Origin: Saprospiraceae bacterium
GTDB taxonomy: Bacteria; Bacteroidota; Bacteroidia; Chitinophagales; Saprospiraceae
Direction: 5' to 3'
Assembly (NCBI GenBank): GCA_016787415.1
Contig: JAEUUT010000101.1
Coordinates: 40,568-104,567, forward strand
Length of the DNA stretch: 64,000 nucleotides
Shown here: one piece after another, positions 8,452-18,200 of the stretch
Layout of the letters: each line of letters starts with the position of its first letter
How positions within the stretch are numbered: position 1 is the first letter of the stretch
The notes under the pieces: model-generated
The model's input: only the letters and a program-made list of their open reading frames with translations
What the model was told of the DNA's origin: nothing
The model's database searches: none
Made by a program: the position numbers and the translations under genes

Positions 8452-9048
8452 CTACAGCAGTCGGATTTTTCCTCTGCCCGTCCGCAATACATCCTCCTGT
8501 TCCAGTTTTTTCAAAATGCGTGTCACCACTTCGCGGGTGCTGCCAATTTCCTCTGCTATTTGCTGGTGGGTAATATCGATGACGCGTGAGCCGAAGATGT
8601 TGGCTTTTTCGCGCAGCAGGTCGACAATGCGGTCGTCTGTTTTTTTAAACTGCACATTGCTGACTAATTGCAGCAATTCCTCGAAGCGGTTTTGATACAG
8701 TTTGAAAATGTATTCCGCCCAGGCCGGATGCTCCTTTACCAGGCGCGCGGCTTTTTCCGGACGGATAAAAATGATTTCCGTTTCCTCGATGGTGATTGCC
8801 TTGATTTTGCTGGAAGTTCCCGTCAGAGCGCCCAGGATGGCCATGACACAACTTTCGCCGGGCCGGATGTAGTACAGCAAAAACTCGTTGCCGTTTTCGT
8901 CTTCCCCTACCACTTTGATATGGCCGCGCAATACGACGGGAATGCTTTTTACATAGGCCTGAAAATTCAGTACCACCGAATCGACCGGCAGAATTTTCAC
9001 GTCGTTTTCGTCGGCCAGTTTTCGAAGCAGGCTGTGATCTGTTTGCAT
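8452..9048 (-). CDS. Crp/Fnr family transcriptional regulator
   Basis: 198 residues from ATG at 9048 (an ATG at 9084 adds 12 residues and is possible). The N-terminal cyclic-nucleotide-binding-like barrel spans about residues 1-115 (VVLRGHIKVVGEDENGNEFLLYYIRPGESC). The C-terminal winged helix has ITHQQIAEEIGSTREVVTRI, a standard CRP helix-turn-helix. No Fnr-type cysteine cluster is seen in the N-terminus, so oxygen sensing through Fe-S is unlikely; many Bacteroidota homologues have no known ligand. It faces the GIN lipoprotein gene divergently and may regulate it or the nearby sulfur genes; that is inference. Confidence 0.92.
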   Translation of the reverse strand: MQTDHSLLRKLADENDVKILPVDSVVLNFQAYVKSIPVVLRGHIKVVGEDENGNEFLLYYIRPGESCVMAILGALTGTSSKIKAITIEETEIIFIRPEKAARLVKEHPAWAEYIFKLYQNRFEELLQLVSNVQFKKTDDRIVDLLREKANIFGSRVIDITHQQIAEEIGSTREVVTRILKKLEQEDVLRTGRGKIRLL

Positions 9049-9152
9049 ACGGGCGAAGGTCGTAAAAAAAAATTCACCCGGCATCAGGGTACCTGTAAAA
9101 TGGCGTGTCTCAGAGTAATATTCGATTAATCACAAAAACGATCCAATAAGCA

Positions 9153-9872
9153 ATGACAACAAAAATCAATTTCCCGGCCCTGATGCTTGTAGCCATCACC
9201 CTGTTTTCTCTTACCTCCTGCGATGTGTTCGGCGTGCGCAGCAATGGCGAACTGGAAACAGAAATCCGCAATGTCGATAATTTCCATGCTCTGGAAATCA
9301 ATGTGCCTGGCGATATAGAAGTGCGCACAGGCGATGAATACAAGGTGGAAGTGACCTGCGAAAACAGCGTGATCGCCTACCTCGAAACCATTGAAGACGA
9401 GGGCGTGCTGAAAATCCATTTCGACCGCGATGTGTTCGATGTCGATAACCTGAAAATTCGCGTATGGGCGCCCTCCTGGGATAGTTTCGTCATCAACGGA
9501 AGCGCCGACGTAGATGTGCCCGATGCCATTCAGGGCGAACTCCTGAAACTGGGTGTTTCCGGCAGTGGCAATATCAAGGTATTTAATGCCGACTTTACGG
9601 ATATTGACACCCGTGTCAGCGGCAGCGGCGATGTAAATCTGAGTGGCAACGCCGATCACCTGAAATGCACCGTCTCCGGCAGTGGCGACGTAGATGCCCT
9701 GAGTTGTCCCGTAAAAACCGCCATCGTGACAGTTTCAGGTAGCGGCAACGTCCGCCTGAACGTTTCCGACAGCCTCAATGTGACCATCAGCGGCAGCGGC
9801 GATGTGGAATATGAAGGCGACCCGCAGGTGACGAAGCAAGTGTCGGGTTCGGGGAATGTGCGGAAGATTTAA
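9153..9872 (+). CDS. GIN-domain (DUF2807) lipoprotein
   Basis: 239 residues with a lipoprotein signal (FSLTSC, lipid Cys near residue 23). The rest is one DUF2807/GIN head-and-tail beta-helix, with the repeated SGSGD/N-V motif appearing at least seven times between about residues 130 and 236. Such proteins are abundant in Bacteroidota; earlier called putative auto-transporter adhesins, their function is not established. Located at the periplasmic side of a membrane. The C-terminus ends VSGSGNVRKI just before palindrome H. Confidence 0.9.
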   Translation: MTTKINFPALMLVAITLFSLTSCDVFGVRSNGELETEIRNVDNFHALEINVPGDIEVRTGDEYKVEVTCENSVIAYLETIEDEGVLKIHFDRDVFDVDNLKIRVWAPSWDSFVINGSADVDVPDAIQGELLKLGVSGSGNIKVFNADFTDIDTRVSGSGDVNLSGNADHLKCTVSGSGDVDALSCPVKTAIVTVSGSGNVRLNVSDSLNVTISGSGDVEYEGDPQVTKQVSGSGNVRKI

Positions 9873-9879
9873 GGATGTT

Positions 9880-9935
9880 AAAGGTCGGCAGGGTTTGAAA
9901 CCCTGCCGACCTTTAAACCCTGCCGACCTTTTTAA
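9880..9935. repeat. Class 5 palindrome (GGTCGGCAGGGTTT)
   Basis: The unit AAAGGTCGGCAGGGTTT is followed by two inverse copies. It sits between convergent genes. The stop codon of the leftward methyltransferase (9913) lies inside it, so the last residues of that protein (KKVGRV) are encoded by the repeat. It could terminate transcription in both directions; the T-run on the + strand follows the last inverse copy. Confidence 0.92.
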
Positions 9936-10545
9936 AAATAAAAAAATCGGATACACTCCGATCCCTGTGTGGGTTTTCGATCCGCTGCTCCAGCACCCAG
10001 CCCTCCGGCACATCAGCGCTGAAATGACGCTGTCGGAAATGCGGGAACATACTTCTCCCTTTTTCCGCTTCATCAGAAGAAAAAATAATCACCCAGCGGC
10101 TCGATACCTGAAACAGGTGCTGCATATACAGCCGATATAACCGCTCTTCCGTGAGGTGGAAAATGACTTCCAGCGAAATTGCCAGCTCTGCCTGAAACCT
10201 GTCCGGAACAAATTGATCTGGAACGTACACCTCAAACGCTTTGCCGGGGTCTTCCGAAAACATGGTTTTACAACGCTTCACTGCGGAGGTTGCAATATCC
10301 AGCCCGATATACCTCGGGTATTGTGCCAATTGTAACTGCCGACCATCGCCGCAGCCCAGTTCTACCACGGAAGTGATCTGCTGCTGTTGCACAAATGTGT
10401 TCAGGATGTCGGCTTTATATGCTGCCAATTCCCCACCCGAGCCAACGCCGGAATCGCCCCCGCATGCATATCGCTGCTCCCAGTAGCGTCGGCTGCCGGG
10501 GTAGAAGAGGTGGCGGATGCGGTTCCTGATATTCGTGAGGAGCAT
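9913..10545 (-). CDS. Class I SAM-dependent methyltransferase
   Basis: 210 residues with a Rossmann methyltransferase core: motif I VVELGCGDGRQL (about residues 61-72), motif II YIGLDIATSAV, and motif post-I region AELAISLEVIFHLTE. The N-terminal RYWEQRYACGG resembles small-molecule or lipid-associated methyltransferases, but no substrate can be assigned. The C-terminal residues are coded by the class 5 repeat. Class 5 palindrome I lies about 26 bases upstream of its start, separating it from the PBP1C gene on the same strand. Confidence 0.85.
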   Translation of the reverse strand: MLLTNIRNRIRHLFYPGSRRYWEQRYACGGDSGVGSGGELAAYKADILNTFVQQQQITSVVELGCGDGRQLQLAQYPRYIGLDIATSAVKRCKTMFSEDPGKAFEVYVPDQFVPDRFQAELAISLEVIFHLTEERLYRLYMQHLFQVSSRWVIIFSSDEAEKGRSMFPHFRQRHFSADVPEGWVLEQRIENPHRDRSVSDFFIFKKVGRV

Positions 10546-10570
10546 TTTAAATGGTTATATAAACGTGCAT

Positions 10571-10639
10571 AACGTCGGCAGGGTTTAGAACCCTGCCGAC
10601 GTTTAGAACCCTGCCGACGTTTAGAACCCTGCCGACGTT
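10571..10639. repeat. Class 5 palindrome (AACGTCGGCAGGGTTT)
   Basis: One forward unit AACGTCGGCAGGGTTT followed by three inverse units AACCCTGCCGACGTT. It differs from palindrome H by ACGT in place of AGGT, in both arms. It ends 3 bases from the PBP1C stop codon. Confidence 0.92.
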
Positions 10640-10642
10640 CAT

Positions 10643-13048
10643 TCACTTTCCCACAATCTCAAACCGCTGTTCCAGCCGATAACCATCCTTATCCACCAGT
10701 GCCAGCATATGCGGGCCGACAGGCGGTTGCAGCGCCATTTGGTGAAACGTACGGGTACTGCCGAGGTACACCCCGTCGAGGTGCCAGAAAATTTCAATAT
10801 CAGGCGTGCGGTGTGCTACCTGAAACACGGTGCTGCTGAGTTTGCCGTTGAGGTCGACAGGCACATAAATTCGGGTCGGGTTTTTAGGGTAAATAAGTTG
10901 CATGGGCGACTGCACAAGTGCCGTTTGAGCGCCTACACAGTCGGGCCGGAAAGGTGGCGGCGACACATACGAAGGGTTTTTACTTTTGAAATAAAACTCT
11001 TCGATAGGCGGCAGCACAAACCAGGGCACATGCTGCATGGAAGCCGGCGAAGTGCAGTCGCTGTTCACCTGCCACATACCCGTAGAGTCGAGGTGCAGCA
11101 ACTGGTGGTTGGGGCAAACTGCTGCTTTCAGGCCGCTTTTAGGTATCCAGAGCGTGTCATTTTCACAATAATCGCCCGCGCGCCAGCCGCTTTTTTTACA
11201 TACCGGCGCTTGTACCATATCATCGTAAGGCGGATCAAACCAGCGTTCGCCGCCAGGCAGTTGTTCAAAAATTTCAAACAGCACAGGCGCTGCCATTTCC
11301 ACACCCAACAGTCCGGGGCGGCCTTCTCCGTCGGCATTGCCCACCCACACCCCGACGGCATAACGGGGCGTTACGCCGGCAGCCCAGGCATCCCGAAAGC
11401 CCATGCTGGTGCCCGTTTTCCAGGCCACGGGACGGCCCGCACGGAACAATTCCCATTCACCGGCACTGTTCGGGCGTTCCACCTCACGCATGGCTTCGAA
11501 GGTGTACCAGATGGACGCGGCGCTGAGGAGGTCGGTACTGCTTTGGCGGGCGTTTGAGCCGCGCTGTGGGCCGTCTTTCATCAAAATAGGCGCCCGAAAG
11601 TCGTCGGAGGCATATCGGCCGTTTCGCTCATAAAATGTGCCGAGTCGCCGTGCCATGCAGGCATACATATTGGTAATGTCGCTCAGGGTGGCTTCCGCGC
11701 CGCCCAGAATCAGCGAGAGGCCATAGTGATCTGGCGGGCGATTCAGGGTAGACAAGCCCAGGCGCTGGAGGTTGAAATGAAATTTTTCCAGACCATAGTG
11801 TTGTAGCAGCAACACGAAAGGCACATTGAGCGAACGAATCAGCGCGCGTTTGGCGGGCACAGCGCCGTCGTAGGTTTCGTAGTAGTTTTCCGGTTTATAT
11901 TGCCCGAGTTGGGTAGGCACATCGTGCAGGAGGCTGTTGGGCAAAATGTCGCCGCTTTCGAGAGACAGTGCGTAGAGATAAGGTTTGAGGATACTGCCGG
12001 TACTGCGCGGTGCCGTAATGATGTCGACCGATTCGCCGTGTTCCTTACCGGCGCCCTGCACATTGCCGACATACGCCAGCACTTCGCCGGAAGCCACGTC
12101 GATGATGATGGATGCGAGGTTGTGTACGTCGTTGCCACGGTAAATCTCCTGTCGGCGGGCCAGGATGGCCGAAATGCGCTCTTGCAGGTCTTTGTCGAGC
12201 GTCGTGTGAAATCGGGAGGCCCCACCAGCAGCGAGGCGGTCGAGCAAGTGCGGCGCCAGTTGGGGCAAGGGCAGGGGTTGCTCGGGCAGCGGTTCTTCTT
12301 GTGAGAGTTCGCATTCTGCGGCGCTGATTTGCCCGTTGTCGCGCAGGCGTTCGAGCAGTCGGTTGCGTTTTTGCACCAGTGCATCGCGGTTGCGGCCGGG
12401 GTGAATCAGCGCCGGGCTATTGGGCAATACCGCCATGGTAGCGGCCTCGGCCCAGGTGAGCAGGTGCGGACTTTTGCCATAGTAACGCCAGGAAGCGGCT
12501 TCTATGCCTACTACATTGCCGCCGAAAGGTGCATGAGATGCGTATAAATTCAGAATTGATTGTTTGGAATACGTCAGTTCCAGCCGCGTGGCCATGAACA
12601 TTTCCAGCATTTTTTCCCAGATCGTACGCGACGGATTGCCGCGTGCCAGCCGGATAACCTGCATGGTGATGGTACTGCCGCCGCTGACGATCTGCCCGCT
12701 ACGGGCATTGAGCCACATGGCGCGCAGCAGACTCACCGGATCGACGCCCGGGTGCCAGCGAAAACGCTTGTCTTCAAAGGCAATGACACAGGCGGCGTAT
12801 TTGGACGGCACCGAATCGCTTTCCGGAAATCGCCACTGCCCGTCTGTAGCAATACGCGCGCCCAACAACTGCCCTTCGCGGTCTTCCAGCACCACAGAAA
12901 TGGGCTCCTTAAACAGCGGGCGTGGCAAACAAAACAACCATAGCAAGCATAAAACCAGCAAACCTACAGCCGTACGTGGCCGGCGACGCAGCCAGGCGGA
13001 CAGCCCGATCCCGGCACGTTGGAACCAGCGCCCCACAGAACGCAACAA
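10643..13048 (-). CDS. pbpC: Penicillin-binding protein 1C
   Basis: 801 residues. A membrane helix at about 27-42, a GT51 glycosyltransferase domain with catalytic Glu in FEDKRFRWHPGVDP (about 92) and the GGSTITMQVIRL motif, then a transpeptidase domain with S352-I-L-K355, SLN at 406-408 and K544-T-G. The C-terminal extension (from about 650) with the Cys-rich CKKSGWRAGDYCEND and the beta domain is the PBP1C-specific tail. It polymerises and crosslinks peptidoglycan in the periplasm. In many bacteria pbpC pairs with an alpha-2-macroglobulin gene; here the next gene upstream on this strand encodes a small lipoprotein instead. Confidence 0.95.
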   Translation of the reverse strand: MLRSVGRWFQRAGIGLSAWLRRRPRTAVGLLVLCLLWLFCLPRPLFKEPISVVLEDREGQLLGARIATDGQWRFPESDSVPSKYAACVIAFEDKRFRWHPGVDPVSLLRAMWLNARSGQIVSGGSTITMQVIRLARGNPSRTIWEKMLEMFMATRLELTYSKQSILNLYASHAPFGGNVVGIEAASWRYYGKSPHLLTWAEAATMAVLPNSPALIHPGRNRDALVQKRNRLLERLRDNGQISAAECELSQEEPLPEQPLPLPQLAPHLLDRLAAGGASRFHTTLDKDLQERISAILARRQEIYRGNDVHNLASIIIDVASGEVLAYVGNVQGAGKEHGESVDIITAPRSTGSILKPYLYALSLESGDILPNSLLHDVPTQLGQYKPENYYETYDGAVPAKRALIRSLNVPFVLLLQHYGLEKFHFNLQRLGLSTLNRPPDHYGLSLILGGAEATLSDITNMYACMARRLGTFYERNGRYASDDFRAPILMKDGPQRGSNARQSSTDLLSAASIWYTFEAMREVERPNSAGEWELFRAGRPVAWKTGTSMGFRDAWAAGVTPRYAVGVWVGNADGEGRPGLLGVEMAAPVLFEIFEQLPGGERWFDPPYDDMVQAPVCKKSGWRAGDYCENDTLWIPKSGLKAAVCPNHQLLHLDSTGMWQVNSDCTSPASMQHVPWFVLPPIEEFYFKSKNPSYVSPPPFRPDCVGAQTALVQSPMQLIYPKNPTRIYVPVDLNGKLSSTVFQVAHRTPDIEIFWHLDGVYLGSTRTFHQMALQPPVGPHMLALVDKDGYRLEQRFEIVGK

Positions 13049-13104
13049 ATATGGGAGTACAGGACGACGAAAAATGGTATAAACAGTTTACAGGTTAAAC
13101 GCAA

Positions 13105-13737
13105 TCAATTTCCGGCCAGATAACCGCTTTGGCACAAGCCGATATAGTCTTTCCAGGCGCGGCGCGCAGCCTGAAACTTCATTTCCTGATCGGGTGATGC
13201 ACCAATTTGCAATTTTTGTAGCAAATCATACGATTCACTGGCGGCCTGCACGATTTCACTACGGGCACCTACTGGCACCATCGGCCAACGCTGTTCGAGT
13301 TGGGACACATATTCCGGCAGGTATTCCACCAGTTTCCGGGTGAGAAGCGGCTTGTCTATTTCCAGCGCACGTGTAAAAGGCGCTGTCATTTGTCGGCCGA
13401 ATTGTTCCATCGATACCGCTACACCTTGCGTGGCCAGGTCGCTTGTTGCACGGATTAGTGCATCGAGTCGTTTTAGTTCAGGCGTGCCAAGTGCGCGTTT
13501 ATCAATCTTTTGCAGGTATGTATGCAATGTTGTAGCATCGGTTTTCGATTGTAGCGCCTCTTCCCGGGAAGGCAGCATGGGCAAAAAAAGTGTGTCACTC
13601 CCGGCCGTCAATACAATTTTTTCCGCAGGCGCCAGGATTTTCAAAAACCGGCGCTCTCCTTCGCGCAAACGATCGGCATCCGACTGGCAAGCAGCAAACA
13701 AAAAAAGACACCATAAAGGCCAGGTTTTGATTTTCAT
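13105..13737 (-). CDS. Lipoprotein of unknown function
   Basis: 210 residues from the ATG at 13737, starting MKIKTWPLWCLFLFAACQSD with a lipobox (FAAC). The longer open frame back to 13827 only translates palindrome J (LRTHDSRLRT) and was rejected. The mature protein is mostly helical and I do not recognise it. A -7 box TACTTTTG lies just upstream (13743-13750). It is 56 bases ahead of pbpC on the same strand, so a cell-envelope role is possible. Confidence 0.75.
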   Translation of the reverse strand: MKIKTWPLWCLFLFAACQSDADRLREGERRFLKILAPAEKIVLTAGSDTLFLPMLPSREEALQSKTDATTLHTYLQKIDKRALGTPELKRLDALIRATSDLATQGVAVSMEQFGRQMTAPFTRALEIDKPLLTRKLVEYLPEYVSQLEQRWPMVPVGARSEIVQAASESYDLLQKLQIGASPDQEMKFQAARRAWKDYIGLCQSGYLAGN

Positions 13738-13742
13738 GGAGA

Positions 13743-13750
13743 CAAAAGTA
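13743..13750 (-). promoter_or_regulatory. -7 box TACTTTTG for the lipoprotein gene
   Basis: Reads TACTTTTG on the minus strand, matching the Bacteroidota TAnnTTTG consensus, 6 bases before the ATG at 13737; this would give a nearly leaderless mRNA. No TTTG is found 17-21 bases upstream; that position is in the palindrome arm. The box is the outermost part of palindrome J. Confidence 0.5.
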
Positions 13751-13893
13751 AAAAAAGTCCTGAGTCGTGAGTCGTGAGTCCTAAGTCCGTAGAGTGTACC
13801 TTGTTGTTTTTGGCATTTCAAAAACATATGCCGAAAGTAAGAAGGTGTACGCTACAGACTTAGGACTCAGGACTCACGACTCAGGACTTTTTT

Positions 13894-13901
13894 TACTTTT
13901 G
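13894..13901 (+). promoter_or_regulatory. -7 box TACTTTTG for the YheT-like gene
   Basis: TACTTTTG, 13 bases before the ATG at 13915, is the mirror image of the box at 13743-13750. No clear -33 TTTG is present. Confidence 0.5.
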
Positions 13902-13914
13902 CATCTTTTTCAAC

Positions 13915-14895
13915 ATGCCCGTCATACCTACCTCCTCCTACCCCGGGCCGGCACGCTTTCAGTTCAACGGCCACCTGCAAACATTGATTCCCGGCATGTT
14001 TCGCCGCATCAAAGGTGTTGATTACCAGCGGGAAAGAATAGAAACTGCCGACGGCGATTTTCTGGATCTCGACTGGCTGACCCATGGCAACCGCCGCCTT
14101 GTAATCCTGACACATGGCCTGGAAGGCAGTTCAGCCGGGCAATATATCCGGGGCACAGCCCGGCATTTCACCCGCCACGGCTGGGATGCGCTGGCCTGGA
14201 ATTGCCGCTCCTGCTCGGGCGAGATGAACCGCCGTTTCCGCATGTACCACCACGGCGACACCGAAGACATCGACGCCATCGTGCAGCATGCACTGCAAAC
14301 GGGCAGGTATGATGCACTGGTACTCGTCGGGTATAGCATGGGTGGCAATATCACCATGAAATACCTGGGTACAAAAGGCGATCAGGTGGCGCCACAGATC
14401 AAGGCTGCGGTAGCATTTTCTTCCCCCTGCGATATCGCTGCCGGTGCAGATGTGCTCGATCGCTGGGACAATTTCATTTACAAGAAGCGTTTCATGGGTT
14501 TTTTGGAACGGAAAATTCGGTTGAAAAACAAACAATTCCCCGGCCACCTCGACATTTCGAAACTTCGGAAGGTGCGGCGCTGGCACGATTTTGATGAGTG
14601 GTTCAGCGCCCCGATTTGCGGGTTTCAATCGGCTGCCGAGTTTCATCGGCAAGCATCTGCCAAAAATTTTCTGGAAGGCATCCGCATACCCGTACTACTT
14701 GTAAATGCTGCCAACGACCCTATTCTGACACCTGAATGTTTTCCGTTTGACATTGCAGAAAAACACCCCTGGTTTCACTTCGAACTGGCGCCCGGAGGCG
14801 GTCATTGCGGGTTTCGCGCACGCGGCGACCGCGATAGTTCATGGTCGGAACGAAGGGCGCTGGAATTTTGTGAGCAACACGGGAACACAGATTGA
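13915..14895 (+). CDS. YheT-family alpha/beta hydrolase
   Basis: 326 residues of the COG0429/YheT family. The family N-terminus FNGHLQTLIPGMFRR, oxyanion-region LTHGLEGSS and WNCRSCSGEMNR are present. Nucleophile motif is GYSMGG (Ser near residue 141), acid probably in NAANDPILTP, His in PGGGHCGF. Predicted cytoplasmic esterase-type hydrolase with unknown substrate. Its TGA stop (14893-14895) is the first triplet of the 43-base tandem repeat that follows. Confidence 0.92.
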   Translation: MPVIPTSSYPGPARFQFNGHLQTLIPGMFRRIKGVDYQRERIETADGDFLDLDWLTHGNRRLVILTHGLEGSSAGQYIRGTARHFTRHGWDALAWNCRSCSGEMNRRFRMYHHGDTEDIDAIVQHALQTGRYDALVLVGYSMGGNITMKYLGTKGDQVAPQIKAAVAFSSPCDIAAGADVLDRWDNFIYKKRFMGFLERKIRLKNKQFPGHLDISKLRKVRRWHDFDEWFSAPICGFQSAAEFHRQASAKNFLEGIRIPVLLVNAANDPILTPECFPFDIAEKHPWFHFELAPGGGHCGFRARGDRDSSWSERRALEFCEQHGNTD

Positions 14896-15108
14896 AACAC
14901 GGATTACACGGAAAAAACGGATTTACACAGATAAGTGAAACACGGATTACACGGAAAAAACGGATTTACACGGATAAGTGAAACACGGATTACACGGAAA
15001 AAACGGATTTACACGGATAAGTGAAACACGGATTATGCGGAAAAAACGGATTTACGCGGATAAGTGAAACACGGATTATGCGGAAAGGGCTGATTTTCAC
15101 GGATAATA
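14894..15108 (+). repeat. Tandem 43-base repeat, left arm of palindrome K
   Basis: Four complete 43-base units starting at 14894, 14937, 14980 and 15023, plus a degenerate fifth from 15066. Each begins GAAACACGGATTACACGG and ends GGATAAGT. Units are back to back without spacers. The first G is shared with the stop codon of the hydrolase gene. Confidence 0.97.
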
Positions 15109-15155
15109 TTGAGAGAATAATCATTTTTGTGCAGGAAAATAACATGGTCTGTTTA

Positions 15156-15272
15156 CCCGTGTAACAATCCGTGCTTATCCGTCCTTCCCGTGCAATCCGT
15201 GTTTCACTTATCCGTGTAAATCCGTTTTATCCGCGCAATCCGTGTTACAATCCGTGTTACAATCCGTGTTAC
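15156..15272 (-). repeat. Inverse arm of palindrome K, overlapping the helicase start
   Basis: Inverse-oriented, more degenerate copies of the 43-base unit (TTACCCGTGTAACAATCCG..., GTGTTTCACTTATCC, then three tandem copies of the 12-mer GTGTTACAATCC). With the left arm it could form a giant stem. Its last three repeats contain the only start codons in frame for the helicase gene. The 347-base gap between genes is entirely this element plus a roughly 45-base loop. Confidence 0.9.
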
Positions 15273-18200
15273 ATCACAACGAGGCTTTTCTCACCTTCCT
15301 GCAATCGCTGAATGCTGCACAGCAATCGGCCGTAGAAACGGTGGAGGGGCCGGTGCTGGTGATTGCCGGGCCGGGAACGGGCAAAACGCATATCCTTACG
15401 GCGCGTATCGGCAATATCCTGCTGCGCACCGATGCGCGCGCACAGAATATTTTGTGCCTCACATTTACGGATGCCGGTGTACATGCCATGCGGCAGCGTT
15501 TGCTCGAACGCATCGGTCCCGAAGCGCATCGGGTGCCCATTTTCACTTTCCACGCTTTTTGCAACCGGGTGATACAGGAAAATCCCGAAGTGTTTGGCAA
15601 AGGCAACCTCGAACCCCTCAGCGACCTGGAACGCATCGAACTGGTAAGGCAAATGCTGGCAAGGCTGCCTGCCGATCATCCGCTGCGGGAAGGAAGAAAG
15701 GACACGTTTCAGTTTGAACAACACTTGCGCGACCTGTTTGCCACCATGAAAAAAGAAGGCTGGACGCCAGGTTTTGTCCTGAAAAAATGCGACGAGTACG
15801 TTCGTGATTTACCCCAAAACCCGGACTTCATTTACAAGGTAAATACCAAAAAAGCCCGCAAAGGCGATCTCAAGCAAGCACAAATCGACGAGGTGATCGA
15901 GAAAATGAATCGCCTCAAAGCCGCAGCCGATCTGTATCCGCGTTACCAGCAAATGTTGGACAAGCACGGTCGGTACGAATACGAAGACATGCTGTTGTGG
16001 GTGACCAAAGCCTTTTCCAAAAACGAGGCCCTGCTCCGTACGTATCAGGAGCGATACCAGTATGTGCTGGTCGATGAATTTCAGGATACGAACGGAGCGC
16101 AATTTCACCTGCTCCAGCAGTTGCTCGACTACTGGGAGGTCCCGAATATTTTTATCGTAGGTGATGACGACCAGAGTATTTTCGAATTTCAGGGCGCACG
16201 CCTGGAAAATCTGGTTCAGTTTTATCAACAATACCACAAAGGACTGAAAACCATTGTATTGGGAGACAATTACCGCTCTGCCCAACCGATTCTGGATACG
16301 GCGGCCAATGTAATCCGACACAATAACATCCGCGCCATTAGTCGCCTCGATCAGCCTTTCGAAAAAACACTTCGGGCCGGCGCCGAAAGGTTTTTGGGGC
16401 CCGCCGCGCCACATACTCCGGTACGTATTGCAGTGTATGAAAACCGCCTGCACGAACTGGCCGACATCGTTTCAAAGATTGAACAACTCATTGCGCAGGG
16501 CACGGCGCCATCCGACATTGCGGTGTTGTATGCGCGCCACCGGCAGGCATCGCAGTTGCTTGCCTTGCTCGAAAAAAAAGGGATTCCGTACCAAACGAAA
16601 CGCCCTGTCAATGCCCTCGAATTGCCGGTTATGCAGCATTTTCGGGCCTTGCTGACTTACCTGCACGATGAGATGACGGAACCGCTTTCGGGCGACCATC
16701 GCCTGTTTCCGTTGTTGCACGCTTCGTTTTTTAATCTGGCGCCGCTTGACCTCGCACATATTGCCCTGGCTCTCCGCCGCAACGATAACCGCGAAACCCG
16801 CGACCTTTATATCAAAGCGAGCCATTTTTCTTCCCAAAAACAGTATTGGCGGGCGGCACTGGCAGACGCCGCATTTCTGGAAAAACTGCCACTTTCAAAT
16901 CCCGATACGTACCTGCAACTGGCAACACGCCTGAACGGCTGGATTGCTGACGCCGCCAACTTGCCCCTGCCCCAACTCATCGAACGGCTGTACACACAAA
17001 CCGGCCTGATGACCTGGGCCTTGCAGCAGCCCGATCGGGTGTGGCATATACAAGTGCTGCATACCTGGATGGCTTTTGTGCAACGCGAATCGGCCTGCAA
17101 TCCGCGGCTGACAGCCGTGCCGGACGGGCTGGGCCATTTGCTCAATCTGTTGCACAGCATGGACGACAATCAACTGCCGCTTCCCGTGCAGCAGCCCGTG
17201 CAGAACGGACCGGGCGTGCAATTGCTTACCGCACATGCGGCCAAAGGGCTCGAATTCGAGCATGTTTTCCTGTTCGACTGTGTAGACGATGCCTGGGAAA
17301 AAAGTGCCGGCAACAAAAGCGGCCGTTTTGCGCTCCCGCCCACCCTTACACTGTCGGGCGAGGAAGACGCCGTGGAAGCCCGGCGCAGGTTGTTTTATGT
17401 AGCGCTCACGCGTGCAAAAGCGCATTTGCAGGTGTCGTGGGCGGCGGCTGCTCACGATGGCAAGGCGCTCACGCAGACGCGTTTTGCCGACGAGACGACG
17501 CTGCCGCACCACCATGCCCTGGTAGCGCCGGAGGTGCTGTTGGATACCCAGGTCAGTTTGCTGCTGGAGCCCGCACAACCGGTCATTACGCTTCCGGAAG
17601 CGGCATTGCTGGATGAATTGCTCGCCCATTTTAGCCTTAGTATTACGGCGCTGAACCGCTACCTGCGCTGCCCGCTGGCGTTCTACTACGAAGACCTGCT
17701 GAATATTCCCGCCGCGACGAGTGAGGCAGCCGCATTCGGTACCGCTATGCACGGCGCTTTGCAGGCTTTCACCCTGAAAATGAAAGCAGATAAAAAGATG
17801 CAGTGGCCCTCAGCAGAAGCGCTATTGCGGATGTTCGTGCAGGAAATGGAGCGTCAGCGCGCCCATTTTTCTGAAAATGGCTGGATACAACGCATGGCGC
17901 TTGGGAAAGACTACCTGAGGCGTATTCACGTAGAACAGACACCTTTCTGGCGAAAACGCGTGATCGTGGAAAGAAAAATTGATAAAGTGGAACTCGAAGG
18001 CGTGCCGCTCACCGGCGTGGTGGATAAAATTGAATGGCTCGACAATCAGACCATCCGTTTGGTAGACTACAAAACGGGCGCGCCTGACCCTAAAAAAACA
18101 GCGGCGCCCGATGAAAAACAAATCCTGGGTGGCGAATACTGGCGGCAATTGGCGTTCTACAGCCTGCTGCTGGAAACAGCGCGTATTTATCCCGAAAAAG

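Larger units (their letters stand above)
13743..13901. repeat. Class 1 palindrome J with promoter boxes in its ends
   Basis: The inverted repeat extends from CAAAAGTA at 13743 to TACTTTTG at 13894-13901. Arms are AGTCCTG-type 7-mers with the core GTAGAGTGTACC (left) and GGTGTACGCTAC (right). It sits between two divergent genes, so each end presents a TACTTTTG box pointing out into a gene. Confidence 0.93.

Noticed and set aside
14894..15108. Possible CRISPR array (regular 43-base repeats)
   Set aside because: Units are contiguous with no variable spacers and have an inverse arm downstream; no cas genes nearby.
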